From: Beroe forskalii
Lineage: Eukaryota > Ctenophora > Nuda > Beroida > Beroidae
DNA length: 64,000 nt
Direction of reading: 5' to 3'
NCBI GenBank assembly: GCA_011033025.1
Contig: WFMF01000063.1
Location: forward strand, 246,572 to 310,571
In this document: positions 47,401-58,194 of the stretch, piece after piece
Numbering within the stretch: position 1 is the stretch's first letter
How the letters are laid out: every line of letters starts with the position of its first letter
Made by a program: the position numbers and the translations under genes
The notes under the pieces: model-generated
The model's database searches: none
What the model saw: only the letters and a program-made list of their open reading frames with translations
What the model was told of the DNA's origin: nothing

Positions 47401-50400
47401 ACAAAAATTATATCTTTTAAGTTTGAATGCCACCTGCTTTGAAATAATGCTTGAGACTTCTTTTCACAGACATTTTCATAACAGCAGCTAGCAACAAAGT
47501 CTCAGCACCCAGTACCTGAAGTAGCCAAAAATCAATTCATAATCGAAGAGTTGAAGACTAGATGGTTAGAAGAACTTAGGCTTAAGGCTATCTATTTATC
47601 AACAATTAAAAAATCAATCCTTTGAAATTATACAAGTTAGCACAGTCATCCTAGCACAAAAAACAATTAATAAAAAAGATAGCAAAGATCAGATCATGAT
47701 AAAATCAATAAGCTATAAATTTGTATAAACTTTTAATGATAGCTTCTCTAGTGGAGTTCCATATATCTGATAACTTGCTTGTAGCTTCACAATCATTTTG
47801 TAGGTTTTCTTCACATAATTATAAGCATCTAAAATAGCATCTTCATCCCAGCAACTTATGACTTTCTGAAATGGCTTAAAGATAACTGCATAGTGTGATA
47901 AGCTACATCTCACTTGATTGGTGGTACCTAGGCTCCAGATAACAAATCACAATTTATTGTTCACAAGCAATCATGTTCCCAAAAAAACCTACATATGAAA
48001 ACAAAAAACAATGAATAGTGAAGTGAATACTTACAATACATTTTATATAGCAACAAGCTACTGAGGTGTGGGGCTTATATGGCCTGAAAGGTATCATTAA
48101 ATTAGACATATATATCATGTAATAGAAAAATTTAAGAAAACATGCCAGAGTAATGATTTTTCAATGACAAAAATATAAATTTTGAAATGTTTAAATGCAC
48201 GATGTTTAAGTCAATTGAATCATTTCTAAAATATTCTTTTTATCAAAGACTATGGATGGATATTTTAGCCCCCTTCCAGCAGGCGCCCCTGCCAATTTAA
48301 TGTTAACTTCTGCCTAATTTGAATGAATCCTGCCGATTTATCATGCCTGCCAGGTGATCTAATTAAGGCAGGATTGTTCGCAGTATTATTCACCGATTCG
48401 GCAGGATTTGATTCTAATTATTTATCCACTAATCCTGCCAAATTGGCTCAAACCATGCCCTCAACAACGCCATGTCCAGTAATTTCGCAGGATTCTCTGT
48501 TAATTTTGGACGTCTTCACGGGGAGCATGATTTGATTAGGAGTAACTACATTATAGCTGTTTCGAACCTTAATTGGCAGGATTTGACGCTAAATATCACG
48601 GAACTACAAGTATATATCTACCTACGCCTTTGTATTACCAAGCAAATTTATTCAGTTATTTGGCATTATAAACTTCTCTATCGGCTGAAATCTCTCCTAG
48701 TTTCGCAGGTTTTTGAGATTTCTGATGCTTAAACTCTGAAAGGAAATGGGAATAACGTAAGAAAATTTAGACTTAAAGTTTTATGAAAAATTAAAATATT
48801 AGTCATTTATAATTATATCTGTCATTGTAGATATATTTTGGGTACTTACCCCGGTTTTCTACTCGGAGTACGCTAAAAACGACAAAAATCTGCCAAGAAG
48901 TCTCCAAAAATCGGCAAAAAGTCGCCAAAAGCATGCAAAAAGCCACCAAAAACGGTAAAATTCTCCAAAAATGACAAAAGTTCCCATTTTTCTAGAAACT
49001 TATAGAAACCACTATGAGTGTTCAAAAAGGAACAGCGACATATGACATCTCCCGAAACTTCATCTCACCATATTTCATCTCACGACTGTTCATTTCCATT
49101 GTTTTATGTCGACTCAACGACTCGACTCAACGACTCGACTCAACGACTCAACTCAACGATTCGACTCAACGACTCGACTCAACGACTCGACTCAACGACT
49201 CGACTCAACGACTCGACTCAACGACTCGACTCAACGACTCGACTCAACGACTCGACTTAACGACTCGACTCAACGACTCGACTCAACGACTCAACGACTC
49301 GACTCAACGACTCAACTCAACGATTCGACTCAACGACTCGACTCAACGACTCGACTCAACGACTCAACTCAACAACTCGACTCAACGACTCGACTCAACG
49401 ACTCGACTCAACGACACGACGACAACGACTCGACTCGACGACTCTGACTCGACACTCGACCCGACGACTCGACCCGACGACTCGACTCGACTCAACGACT
49501 CGACTCAACGACTCGACTCAACGACTCGACTCAACGACTCGACTCAACGACTCGACTCAACGACTCGACTCAACGACTCGACTCAACGACTCGACTCAAC
49601 GACTCGACTCAACGACTCGACTCAACGACTCGACTCAACGACTCGACTCGACGACTCGACTCAACGACTCGACGACTCGAATCGACTCGACTCAACGACA
49701 CGACGACTTGACTCGACTCGACGACTCGACTCAACGACTCGACTCAACGACTCGACTCAACGACTCGACTCAACGACTCGACTCAACGACTCGACTCAAC
49801 GACTCGACTCAACGACTCACTCAACGACTCGACTCAACGACTCGACTCAACGACTCGACTCAACGACTCGACTCAACGACTCGACTCAACGACTCGACTC
49901 AACGACTCGACTCAACGACTCGACTCAACGACCCGACTCAACGACCCGACTCAACGACTCGACTCAACGACTCGACTCAACGACTTGACTCAACGACTCA
50001 ACTCAACAACGACTCGACTCAACGACTCGACTCAACGACTCGACTCAACGACTCGACTCAACGACTCGACTCAACGACTCGACTCAACGACTCGACGACT
50101 CGAATCGACTCGACTCAACGACACGACGACTTGACTCGACTCGACTCAACGACTCGAACTCGACGACGACTCAACGACCCGACGACTCGACGACTCGACG
50201 ACTCAGAATCGACTCAACAACTCGACTCAACAACTCGACTCAACGACTCGACTCAACGATTCGACTCAACGACTCGACTCAACGACTCGACTCAACGACT
50301 CGACTCAACGACTCGACTCAACGACTCGACTCAACGCGACTCCGACTCAACGACTCGACTCAACGACTCGACTCAACGATTCGACTCAACGACTCGACTC

Positions 50401-53229
50401 AACGACTCGACTCAACGACTCGACTCAACGACTCGACTCAACGACTCGACTCAACGACTCGATGACTCGACGACTCGAATCAACGACTCGACTCGACGAC
50501 TCGACGAATCAACGACTCGACTCAACGACTCGACGACTCAACGACTCGACTCAACGACCCGACCTCAACGACTCCTCGACTCAACGACTCGACTCAACGA
50601 CTCGACTCAACGACTCGACTCAACGACTCGACTCAACGACTCGACTCAACGACCCGACTCAACGACTCGACTCAACGACTCGACTCAACGACTCGACTCA
50701 ACGATTCGACTCAACGACTCGACTCGACGACTCGACTCAACGAATCGACTCAACGACTCGACACAACAACGACTCGATTCAACGACTCGACTCAACGACT
50801 CGACTCAACGACTCGACTCAACGACTCGACTCAACGACTCGACTCAACGACTCGACTCAACGACTCGACTCAACGACTCCAATCGACTCGACTCAACGAC
50901 GACGACGACTCAACGACTCGACTCAACGACCTCGAATCAACGACTCGACCAACGACGACTCGATGACTCGACTCAACGACTCGACTCAACTCGACTCAAC
51001 GACTCGACTCAACGACTCGACTCAACGACTCGACTCAACGACTCGACTCAACGACTCGACTCAACGACTCGACTCAACGACTCGACTCAACGACTCGACT
51101 CAACGACTCGACTCAACGACTCGACTCAACGACTCGACTCAACGACTCGACTCAACGACTCGACTCAACGACTCGACTCAACGACTCGACTCAACGACTC
51201 GACTCAACGACTCGACTCAACGACTCGACTCAACGACTCGACGACTCGACTCAACGACTCGACTCAACGACTCGACTCAACGACTCGACTCAACGACTCG
51301 ACTCAACGACTCGACTCAACGACTCGACTCAACGACTCGACTCGACGACTCGACTCGACGACTCGACTCGACGACTCGACTCGACATCTCGACAACTCGA
51401 CGACTCGAATCGACGCCTCGAATCGAATCGACACGACGACTCGACTCGATATTAAGGGTTAATAAAGTATCGAGGAAGTCATTTGCTCATTTTTTGACGA
51501 TTCCAACTATGATTATGAGTGCAATTTAATTGTATACAAATTGTATACAATTTTTATCTTTGAAAATAAATTTCCCCGACCTCCCGGATCTTTAATGTAA
51601 GGAAAGGTATCATTTATGATAATTTGTATTTTGCTGAACCTCGAAATATTCACTATTCAGATTACTTCTAGAGGTTTGAATATCAATCAGTAATGTATTA
51701 TAGGTACCTAATGTTCACACAATCCACACTCTCATTGCACACTGTAGCCCTGTAGGTAGGTACAGTGTACACACAGTCAACTCGCCAATAAGCCAATAGT
51801 TAGGTTTAGCATGAAACGACAAACAACTTCCTCAATTGAACTGGAAGCGGAAGCGGAACTGCATAATTATGCCGATGGTGATCTCATATGTGAATCAAAT
51901 TAAGGCAAGCTGCCAGAGTGAGGGCGTGATCACCATATCATTAGCTCTCATGAGAGGGTTAACTTTAAGTTACCAGCTCGATTTGCGTGTTGTAGGTAAC
52001 AAGTGACTGGTTTTAGCCGATTTTCAAGTGCCTCGTTAACTTCTTGAGGACCTTGTTAGAAACTTCGGATAAAAACATATTGATTATCAGCTCAATGAGT
52101 ACCTACCTAGTATAATTTCAGATAAGCGTTCAGCCTGTGAAATCCTAGGACCATCCCGGCCCCTATACCTATGCAATTGCAATGAACGTGCTAACGTGAA
52201 GATATGCAGTTGTCATTAAAAAATGCATTTTGATTTAAATATGAAATTTTCATTCTCCAAATTCTATTTTTGCGACTTTAATTTTGTCGCTTTTGGCGAC
52301 TTTTTGCCAGTTTTTGTGACTTTTTGCCGGTTTTTGGCGACTATCGCCGGTTTTGGTGACATTTTTCTGGTTTTTGGTGGCGTAATTTGCCATTTTGCTA
52401 TTTGTCATTTCACATTTGTCATTCGCAAATGAAAACTTGGGAATGACGATTGAATGCCATTCAAATTTTCACATCTCTCTGCGAAGCAAAGTCTACAACA
52501 AGAGAACAAAGTTCGTGGTGTGCACAAAATATTGTGTGTAAGGGAATGTAAGAATGAACATATAAACATATGATAGTGCTACAGAAAATTGGTGTAAATG
52601 CAATTAGTTTACACCTCAAGTTAATCGATAATCCTGCGGAAGCAATTCACGACTGCCTTAATCAAATCTCCGGAACTTCCAGGATTTTACTCATTAATCC
52701 TGCGCTTTCGATCAGCAACCCATGAAAATTGAATCAAAATTTAGGAGAAGAAACCCGCCAAAATGGTATAACCATGCTCTGTCGGTCGGTGGTGGGGCGA
52801 CGCAGGATTTGACCACAATTCGCAGTATTCGTCAACAAGCTTTAACTTAATTATGTAATTAAGTGAGCTGGATTACGCAGGTTCGGCCTTCATTTCCGCA
52901 GGATTGATATAGAGTCAAATCAGTGCCTCAGACAGCGATATTTGTCCTCAAGACAAATCCTGCCAAATTAGATCCGCAGGGGCGCCTGCTGGAAGGGGGC
53001 TTATTTTGAAGAGTTTGTGGCTTAGCTTTTACAAAGAATTTGATTGTTTTACAAGTAGATATCATGCTTATCATTAGATTAAAAAGGGCCAGGGTATTCT
53101 AATGAATATAAATGATGCTGACCCATAGTTAGCATAAAGTGATTGTATATGATCAGCTGGGTCTGAATCTTTGAAGAAAGCATGGAAAGTGTCTTTTAGA
53201 TGAACTCCAAACCATTCCTCCATATATCT
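41416..53229 (-). CDS. TTC39/IML2-family TPR-like protein, right-arm copy (multi-exon, introns carry transposons)
   Basis: Mirror of the left copy, with every core splice site kept: 47865 to about 47740, 47515-47434, 47326-47231, 47055-46909, 46431-46284, 42429-42359, 42157-42060 and 41829-41720. A probable earlier exon is at about 53229-53100. The same landmarks occur (GAETLLLAAVMKM, LILSLIPPSVLKFVNML, YFTATIFKLQ, MAVYEIGWFLL). I see no stop or frameshift inside these exons in either arm. The gene body is stretched because the 4.7-kb element lies between the 53100 and 47865 exons and the 3.6-kb element lies between 46284 and 42429. A frame from 41793 to 41416, conserved in both arms, may be the last exon; its sequence does not look like the usual TTC39 C-terminus. 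The first exon and start codon are not resolved. Confidence 0.68.
42599..46170. mobile_element. 3.6-kb non-autonomous element with hairpin ends and 28-bp minisatellite
   Basis: Ends are GGGGGGATTGTAGCCC and its complement. They are followed on both sides by runs of CCAAAAAAAA units that fold back on GGTTTTTTTT units through a GGGTAGGGCTTGG hinge, so each end is itself a hairpin. It is flanked by ATATAT (42593-42598, 46171-46176). The left arm has the empty site with one ATATAT (about 24592-24600). The duplication is therefore 6 bp, or 2 bp TA if the flanking AT belongs to the element. The interior from about 42900 to 45900 is almost all degenerate GTCACCAGT-GGTCAGG units. No protein-coding gene. 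Confidence 0.88.
43790..45350 (+). repeat. 28-bp minisatellite within the 3.6-kb element
   Basis: Unit AGGTCAGGTAGGATCAGGAG then ACGCCAGT, about 50 copies with variants (GTCCAGATG in place of GGAGACG, extra TATA before AGGTC). A block near 44350-44560 recurs near 44640-44860, indicating duplication of multi-unit segments. Flanks to 43080 and 45890 are more diverged versions. Confidence 0.92.
48267..53001. mobile_element. 4.7-kb non-autonomous DNA transposon with 13-bp minisatellite (copy 2, inverted)
   Basis: Same family as 13674-18390, in opposite orientation: same termini, subterminal AATCCTGC cluster, GTCGCCAAAA-type arrays and central minisatellite. Target duplication TATTTT at 48261-48266 and 53002-53007. 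The left arm has the unoccupied site GGATATTTTGAAGAG in reverse complement, near 21066-21080. It lies in an intron of the right TTC39-like copy. A short unit GTGTAAATGCAATTAGTTTA near 52592-52611 is an internal difference from copy 1. Confidence 0.92.
49105..51450. repeat. 13-bp minisatellite (copy 2)
   Basis: Unit CGACTCGACTCAA, the complement of the array at 15168-17548. Contains more small indels (for example near 50330 and 50880) than copy 1. Reads RLDSTTRLNDSTQ on the plus strand in all frames; the ORFs up to 584 residues are artefacts of this. Confidence 0.95.
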
Positions 53230-53656
53230 CAAATTTGATTGTACAAAGTGAAATAAATTTTGTTGTCTATTATCATCAAAATGTCTATCTACTTAGCCAA
53301 TATCTTACAGAATATTTGCAATGTTGCATTTTATAAACAGTGAAGATCCGAGTTTTTATTATCTGTATAAAATAAATTCCCAGGCTATTTTTTCTGGTTG
53401 ATAAAACAAGGAATTCAGGGATATATTTGAATCAAAAAGAAATATTTCTTCAAGACATCAATCTGGAAGACTTTTCTCCAACTCCGTACTTGAACACAAA
53501 CGTGATCCCTTTAGGAAATGCTATGTAGAGAGCAGTAGGATCCAAGTGAGTCACATCAAGATGAGTGGTGTGCAGGCATATATTAAATAAAGAAATAATT
53601 TATGCACTTAATAACATTTTAACAAGGAACATTAGCTTCCACGCATGCAATGTAAT

Positions 53657-54095
53657 GGCACTGGTTGTTTCGTCTCTACGGAGTCGCCTTCAAATGTGCT
53701 CATAACACTTTATGTGACAGTTGACTTGATCTTTTGATCTAGTTTGACCAGATGGAGCTTTGAATTCCCTACACTGGACAAAGACTAATAATGAACTTAA
53801 ATTCCTGAATGAACTTGAAGCTTATGAGACTAACACACCATCTAGTGGTTGGGGGAGCATTGGGCGCCCATCAAATGCATTCAACCCCACAACACGGTCG
53901 CAAGTCCGTGTGCCACAGTGTTAGTTTTCATTACACCATGTTATTTTTGGTGTCTCATTATCATTTGTTTGGATCTGCCTAGATCTCTGATAAAGGTATC
54001 TCACTTGGATCCTGTCAAAGACTAAGGAAAGAGCTGTTGGAAAGTTTTGTGGCTTGACTGTACAAAGATGACTGTATTTGTATCCCAAAGATAAT
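53657..54095 (+). mobile_element. 439-bp retroposon-like insertion, right arm only
   Basis: Absent from the left arm near 19970. Flanked by an 11-bp direct repeat TGCAATGTAAT (53646-53656, 54096-54106). It begins GGCACTGGTTGTTTCGTCTC and ends CCCAAAGATAAT, without terminal inverted repeats. An 11-bp duplication without inverted ends fits target-primed insertion of a SINE or truncated LINE. No tRNA-type A/B boxes are clear. Short inner motifs such as ACACCATCTAGTGGT resemble dispersed repeats. Confidence 0.75.
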
Positions 54096-54589
54096 TGCAA
54101 TGTAATGTAATATTACACATGCCTGATGCCTTCATAAGTCTAAAGCAATAGCTGTTGAAAGGTAGGTTGAAAACAAAGGGCCAATTCTGGAAGAACCTTG
54201 GTTGAATTCGTATCCCCAGTTTGGATGGTTTTCATGTTCACATGGGATACTTTTCCTTATCTCTCATGAAGATTGAAACCATGGTATGTGATTGCAATGG
54301 CCAAACCACAAAGGGTCTTTATTGAGCCCTATTGACCCACTTTTTGACTTGTTGCCTTCGACCTACAAGCACACATATCAGTCATAGAAATAGAAATAGA
54401 ATAATTCATGGTATTAAACCATCACATCAAGACAATAGCTTCCACTAAAAACACACCTTTTAACCCAGGTGTCCATTTATTCAATTTTTATTTTTTAAGA
54501 AGATCCCTGTTATATCCCTAATCCCTGTATGCAAGCACACAACCCTAAGAGAATTAAGAGATATCCCTGTGTAACTTGTTAAGGGAAGC

Positions 54590-55420
54590 AGCCCGCGCGG
54601 CGCCCAGGAAGATAGAAAGAGAAGGGGTTTGTGCAACGAGGGCTTTGCGGGTTAATTGCTAAAACGTACCTATACCCCGGCCTCCTTCCTAAGCCCGCAT
54701 AGGTGTGTGTACGCGCCGCAAGCTTCCCTATGGGAGTATGGGGCATTTCTGAGGAAGCGCGCCACGCGACGATAACAGGGGTATACGTGTTTAGCAACCG
54801 GCCCCTCTTCACGTACTGTTCAGTCGCGTTCACACTTCACGTTTATGCTCGGCGTGCTTCCTCGGAACAATAGTTGCCCTATATAACCAGGGCCCTGGTT
54901 ACGCGCGCGCGCACAGAGTGCGCGGCGCGACAAGTCCTATCAACACCCCTCGACGGACGTTGCCCCGTCTATTTCTTCTGACTGGATGCGAGGTTGCAAA
55001 GTGACGCGTCCAAATGTGGCCGTGGAGCGTTGCGCCGCGCGCGAGGGTAGGGTAACATCCTACGAGACACCCCTGGTTAGGGAAAGAACAATAGAAAGGT
55101 TCATCTAACTAGATGCAATGCTTACGCGCTCCGCGCGCGCGGAACGCCGGAACAGGGCTAGCGCTGGTTAGGGCAAATAGGAAAGCGCGTGGCCGCGGCG
55201 CGTACTTCCTAAGCCCGCATCGTAAGATGTTACCCTACCCTCGCGCGTTGCTCTAACCAGATCCCTAGTTTTACGCGCGCGCCGCGCCTTGCTTGACGAC
55301 GCGACGCCCCTGGTTAGGGGAACCTCGCGCGCGCGGCGCATGAACGTTCCACATGCACATTTGGGTATGTCTCCCATGTAAACGGGGCTGAGTGACGTCA
55401 TTTTTTGCCCTACTTTTTTT
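54590..55420. repeat. GC-rich CpG-dense repeat block, right flank of palindrome
   Basis: CpG-rich units (GCGCGCGGCGC, GTACGCGCCGC) with TTCCTAAGCCCGCATAGGTG and GGTTAGGGCAAATAGGAAAG, shared with 19290-19565. Ends with CTCCCATGTAAACGGG and GTGACGTCATT, shared with 8020-8080. No open frame of note. Confidence 0.6.
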
Positions 55421-55534
55421 TCACGACACCACTTATTTATTCATGAAATTTCACACTTATTTTGTGCGCACACAACGTAGTTTTCCCATTTTTTTTAAAT
55501 AATTCTAATTTTTATAGTTATTTAACTTTAAGAA

Positions 55535-55745
55535 CAAGAACGGAACCGGAACTTAGATCTTAGAACAAGATCGTAGAACTGGATTTAGATCTTAGAACAA
55601 GATCATGGAACCGGAACAAGATCGTGGAACAGGATTTAGATCTTAGAACAAGATCATGGAGCCGGAACAAGATCGTGGAACAGGATCGTAGAACTGGATT
55701 TAGATCTTGGAACAGGATCATGGAAACCTGGAACAGATCGTGGAA
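55535..55745 (+). repeat. Minisatellite with GGAACAAGATC units
   Basis: Interleaved units TTAGATCTTAGAACAAGATC and GGAACCGGAACAAGATCGTG, about 20 bp each, over 200 bp just before the decayed LINE. Confidence 0.85.
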
Positions 55746-55754
55746 CTGTGCAAA

Positions 55755-57895
55755 TGGGCAGTTATCAGACTATTTCGAGAGTAATAAGCTTTTAAGTAAC
55801 CATCAATATGGATTTAGGAAGAACTATTCAACAACCTACTTAGTAACCATCAATATGGTTTAGGAAGAACTATTCAACAACCTACGTCAAAGGATAGTCA
55901 AAGAACCCATGCTCTGCCCAAAACAACATCAACAAAACAGCAACAACAGCAAATATAACAGGTAAACAATTAAATACCAATCGATGGGATATGATTTACA
56001 CAGTCTGGCTGGGTCAGACCACCTGTGATCCATAGACGAGGAGGTGGTACATAGCCACCTTCGGCTGATAGCTGACCTAATCTGCAGGCAAGCTTTTATT
56101 TGAATATTTGATTATAAGTCAAAAGAAATACTCAGCACTCATATTTTGGACATAAAGAAAGCTTTTGACACTGTAGATCATAACATATTAATCAAAAAGC
56201 TTAAGTTCTATGGTGTTGATGGAACTGTTATTCTTTGGATAAAGAACTACTTAACCAACCGTAAGCAGGCAACAAAATTCTTAGGTTTAGAGAGTGGTTT
56301 CCTCAATAACCTTTGAGTTCCACAAAGGTCTATTAGGGCCTCTTCTCTTTAGTATCTATATCAACGATCTTGTTATTAATGCTGTAATTTATCTCCTACT
56401 TATTTGCTGATGATGGGCATTACTATTTGACAATATCTGTCGTACCACATATCTAAGCATAAAGATGGAAATGTTAACAATTATTAAGTGGCTTAATGTC
56501 AATAAGTTATCACTAAATATTGATAAGACAAAAATCCTTGTATTTGATAAGGCTAACTTCTCTGTAAAGATCCAATTAGCAATGGTTACTCTATAAAAAA
56601 GAATGCAAATGTTTCAAATATCTGGGCTTAATGGTAGATAACCAACTCAAATTTGATATTCACATAGATTACATAAAAAAGAAAATCCAAAAAAGAATAG
56701 GAGCCATGTATAGAGGAAGTAGTTTATTGCCAGTAAAATATAGAAAATGTTTGCTAACTCTCTAATGTTGCCTCACTTTGATTACCTTTGATACTATCTA
56801 TGGTAGAGCTCCTAAGTCCAAGCTTCAAGAATTAGACATACTTTATAAGAAAATAGCTAAAATAGCCCTAGGTGTAGAAAAACTGAAAGCAGCATAACTG
56901 TTTATAAAGATATGAAGTGGCTACCCTTCATCTAAGACGTCAGGTTCACTTATCATCCTATATGTTCAAAAGTACTCAATGGGCATAGCCCATCAAACTT
57001 CATAAATAAATTTAACTATATATCTGGAGGAAGCAGGGATGGTTAATAATGTAATCTATATACCCCCAAGTCAAGAAATCTTAAGAACTTTTTTTATTAC
57101 TTAGGTAAAGGCATGGAATAGTGTTCCACTTGAACTAAGAAAGTTAACTGATCCGAAAGAATTTGGGAAGAAATTTAAGAATTTTCTTTTAGACTCAGTG
57201 ACCAGTAACCCAAACTATGTAGTGAACAATGCATTTGACTACATCTATAAAGTAACGTAGATTCTTAAAGTGTGCATGGGCCAAAACTACCAAACTAAAT
57301 ATCACAGAATTATTTTTAGACCTACCCCGTGAGATGTTGCAGTGAACAAAAAATTTATTATAATTTATTTATTTAAACCCAAGTTTCACAATATTTTTAT
57401 GCTCATTATATAATGATACTTGCCGTTTTTCATTTTTACAGATTTCATGTTTAACAGTTTTTTTAATTGTTAGCAGATATTGTGTGGCTGAGGGAATTTT
57501 CTTTCTTTTATTTATATAATTTAAACTTAAATTATTTTGTTTTGACCTGGGATTGTCATTAAAATGCAGCCTGACCTTGGCAAGTCACTAAAAATGCAGC
57601 TTTATGTTTGTAAATATGTTTTTAACCTTTATCTTTTTTATTCTTAAGTATGCACTGTTTTAAGAGTGTAACTTATTTTAATTGTTTTGACATTGAAATT
57701 TCCAGAAATGGAAATTTGGTGAATATGAATAAATATATTATGAGTATATCCTTAGCAGGTAGCCTTGTTAACAATCTTTGTGATTGGCTAAGTGCTTTCC
57801 CTCAGCACAACCAAGAAGCTTCTTTAATTATAATTGAATGAAAAAATATATACTGTAATTGTGCTGTAAAAATTATTTTCAAATTCAAATTCAAT
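55755..57895 (+). pseudogene. Decayed LINE (CR1/Jockey-type RT) with GTGCTGTAAA 3' end
   Basis: Broken RT motifs appear in order: LLSNHQYGFRKNYSTT (about 55793, with a 55-bp tandem duplication); an unrelated 200-bp interruption; DIKKAFDTVDHNILIKKLKF (about 56150); a VPQ remnant with stop and frameshift (about 56315); a degraded FADD region (about 56400); and a C-terminal part ending near 57260. The 3' end is GTGCTGTAAAAATTATTTTC followed by an AAATTC-type tail at 57853-57892. It is inactive. Its 3' end matches the short fragments at 12540-13110 and 18470-18600. Confidence 0.75.
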
Positions 57896-58194
57896 GATTA
57901 AAACGATAAGTTATTACCTGGCATTGATTGTCTAAGTGGCCATACATAAGGGACATCTGCAAAGAGGTGGGAGTCTAGCAACTGGGGATGTTTGCGGACA
58001 TAGGGGGTGTTTGGCCAAATGTAATGTCCACAGTTTATGGAAATATTCATCAATTGGATGGGTAATTCACCAGATTCCTAAGCCTACATAGATGTATGTG
58101 CATACGCAACTCAAAAAGGGGTATACATGTTTAGCAATTCACCAGAAAGGGGAGGGGTCTGAAATAGCGGAATTTTTGCAGACATCCTTTATGG

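Larger units (their letters stand above)
38206..54466 (-). repeat. Right arm of the large imperfect palindrome
   Basis: Reverse-complement partner of 19573-29213. It is longer because of three insertions not in the left arm: 3.57 kb at 42599-46170, 4.74 kb at 48267-53001, and 439 bp at 53657-54095. After subtracting these and their target duplications about 7.5 kb remains. Confidence 0.9.

Noticed and set aside
49014-51529. Plus-strand ORFs of 324, 355 and 584 residues
   Set aside because: Same minisatellite in the inverted element copy. Overlapping frames all stay open for the reason given for copy 1.
19573-54466. Palindrome as two haplotypes wrongly joined
   Set aside because: Not excluded, but inverted orientation, a 9-kb unique spacer and several independent insertions make true duplication the simpler reading. 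The test is given in the findings.
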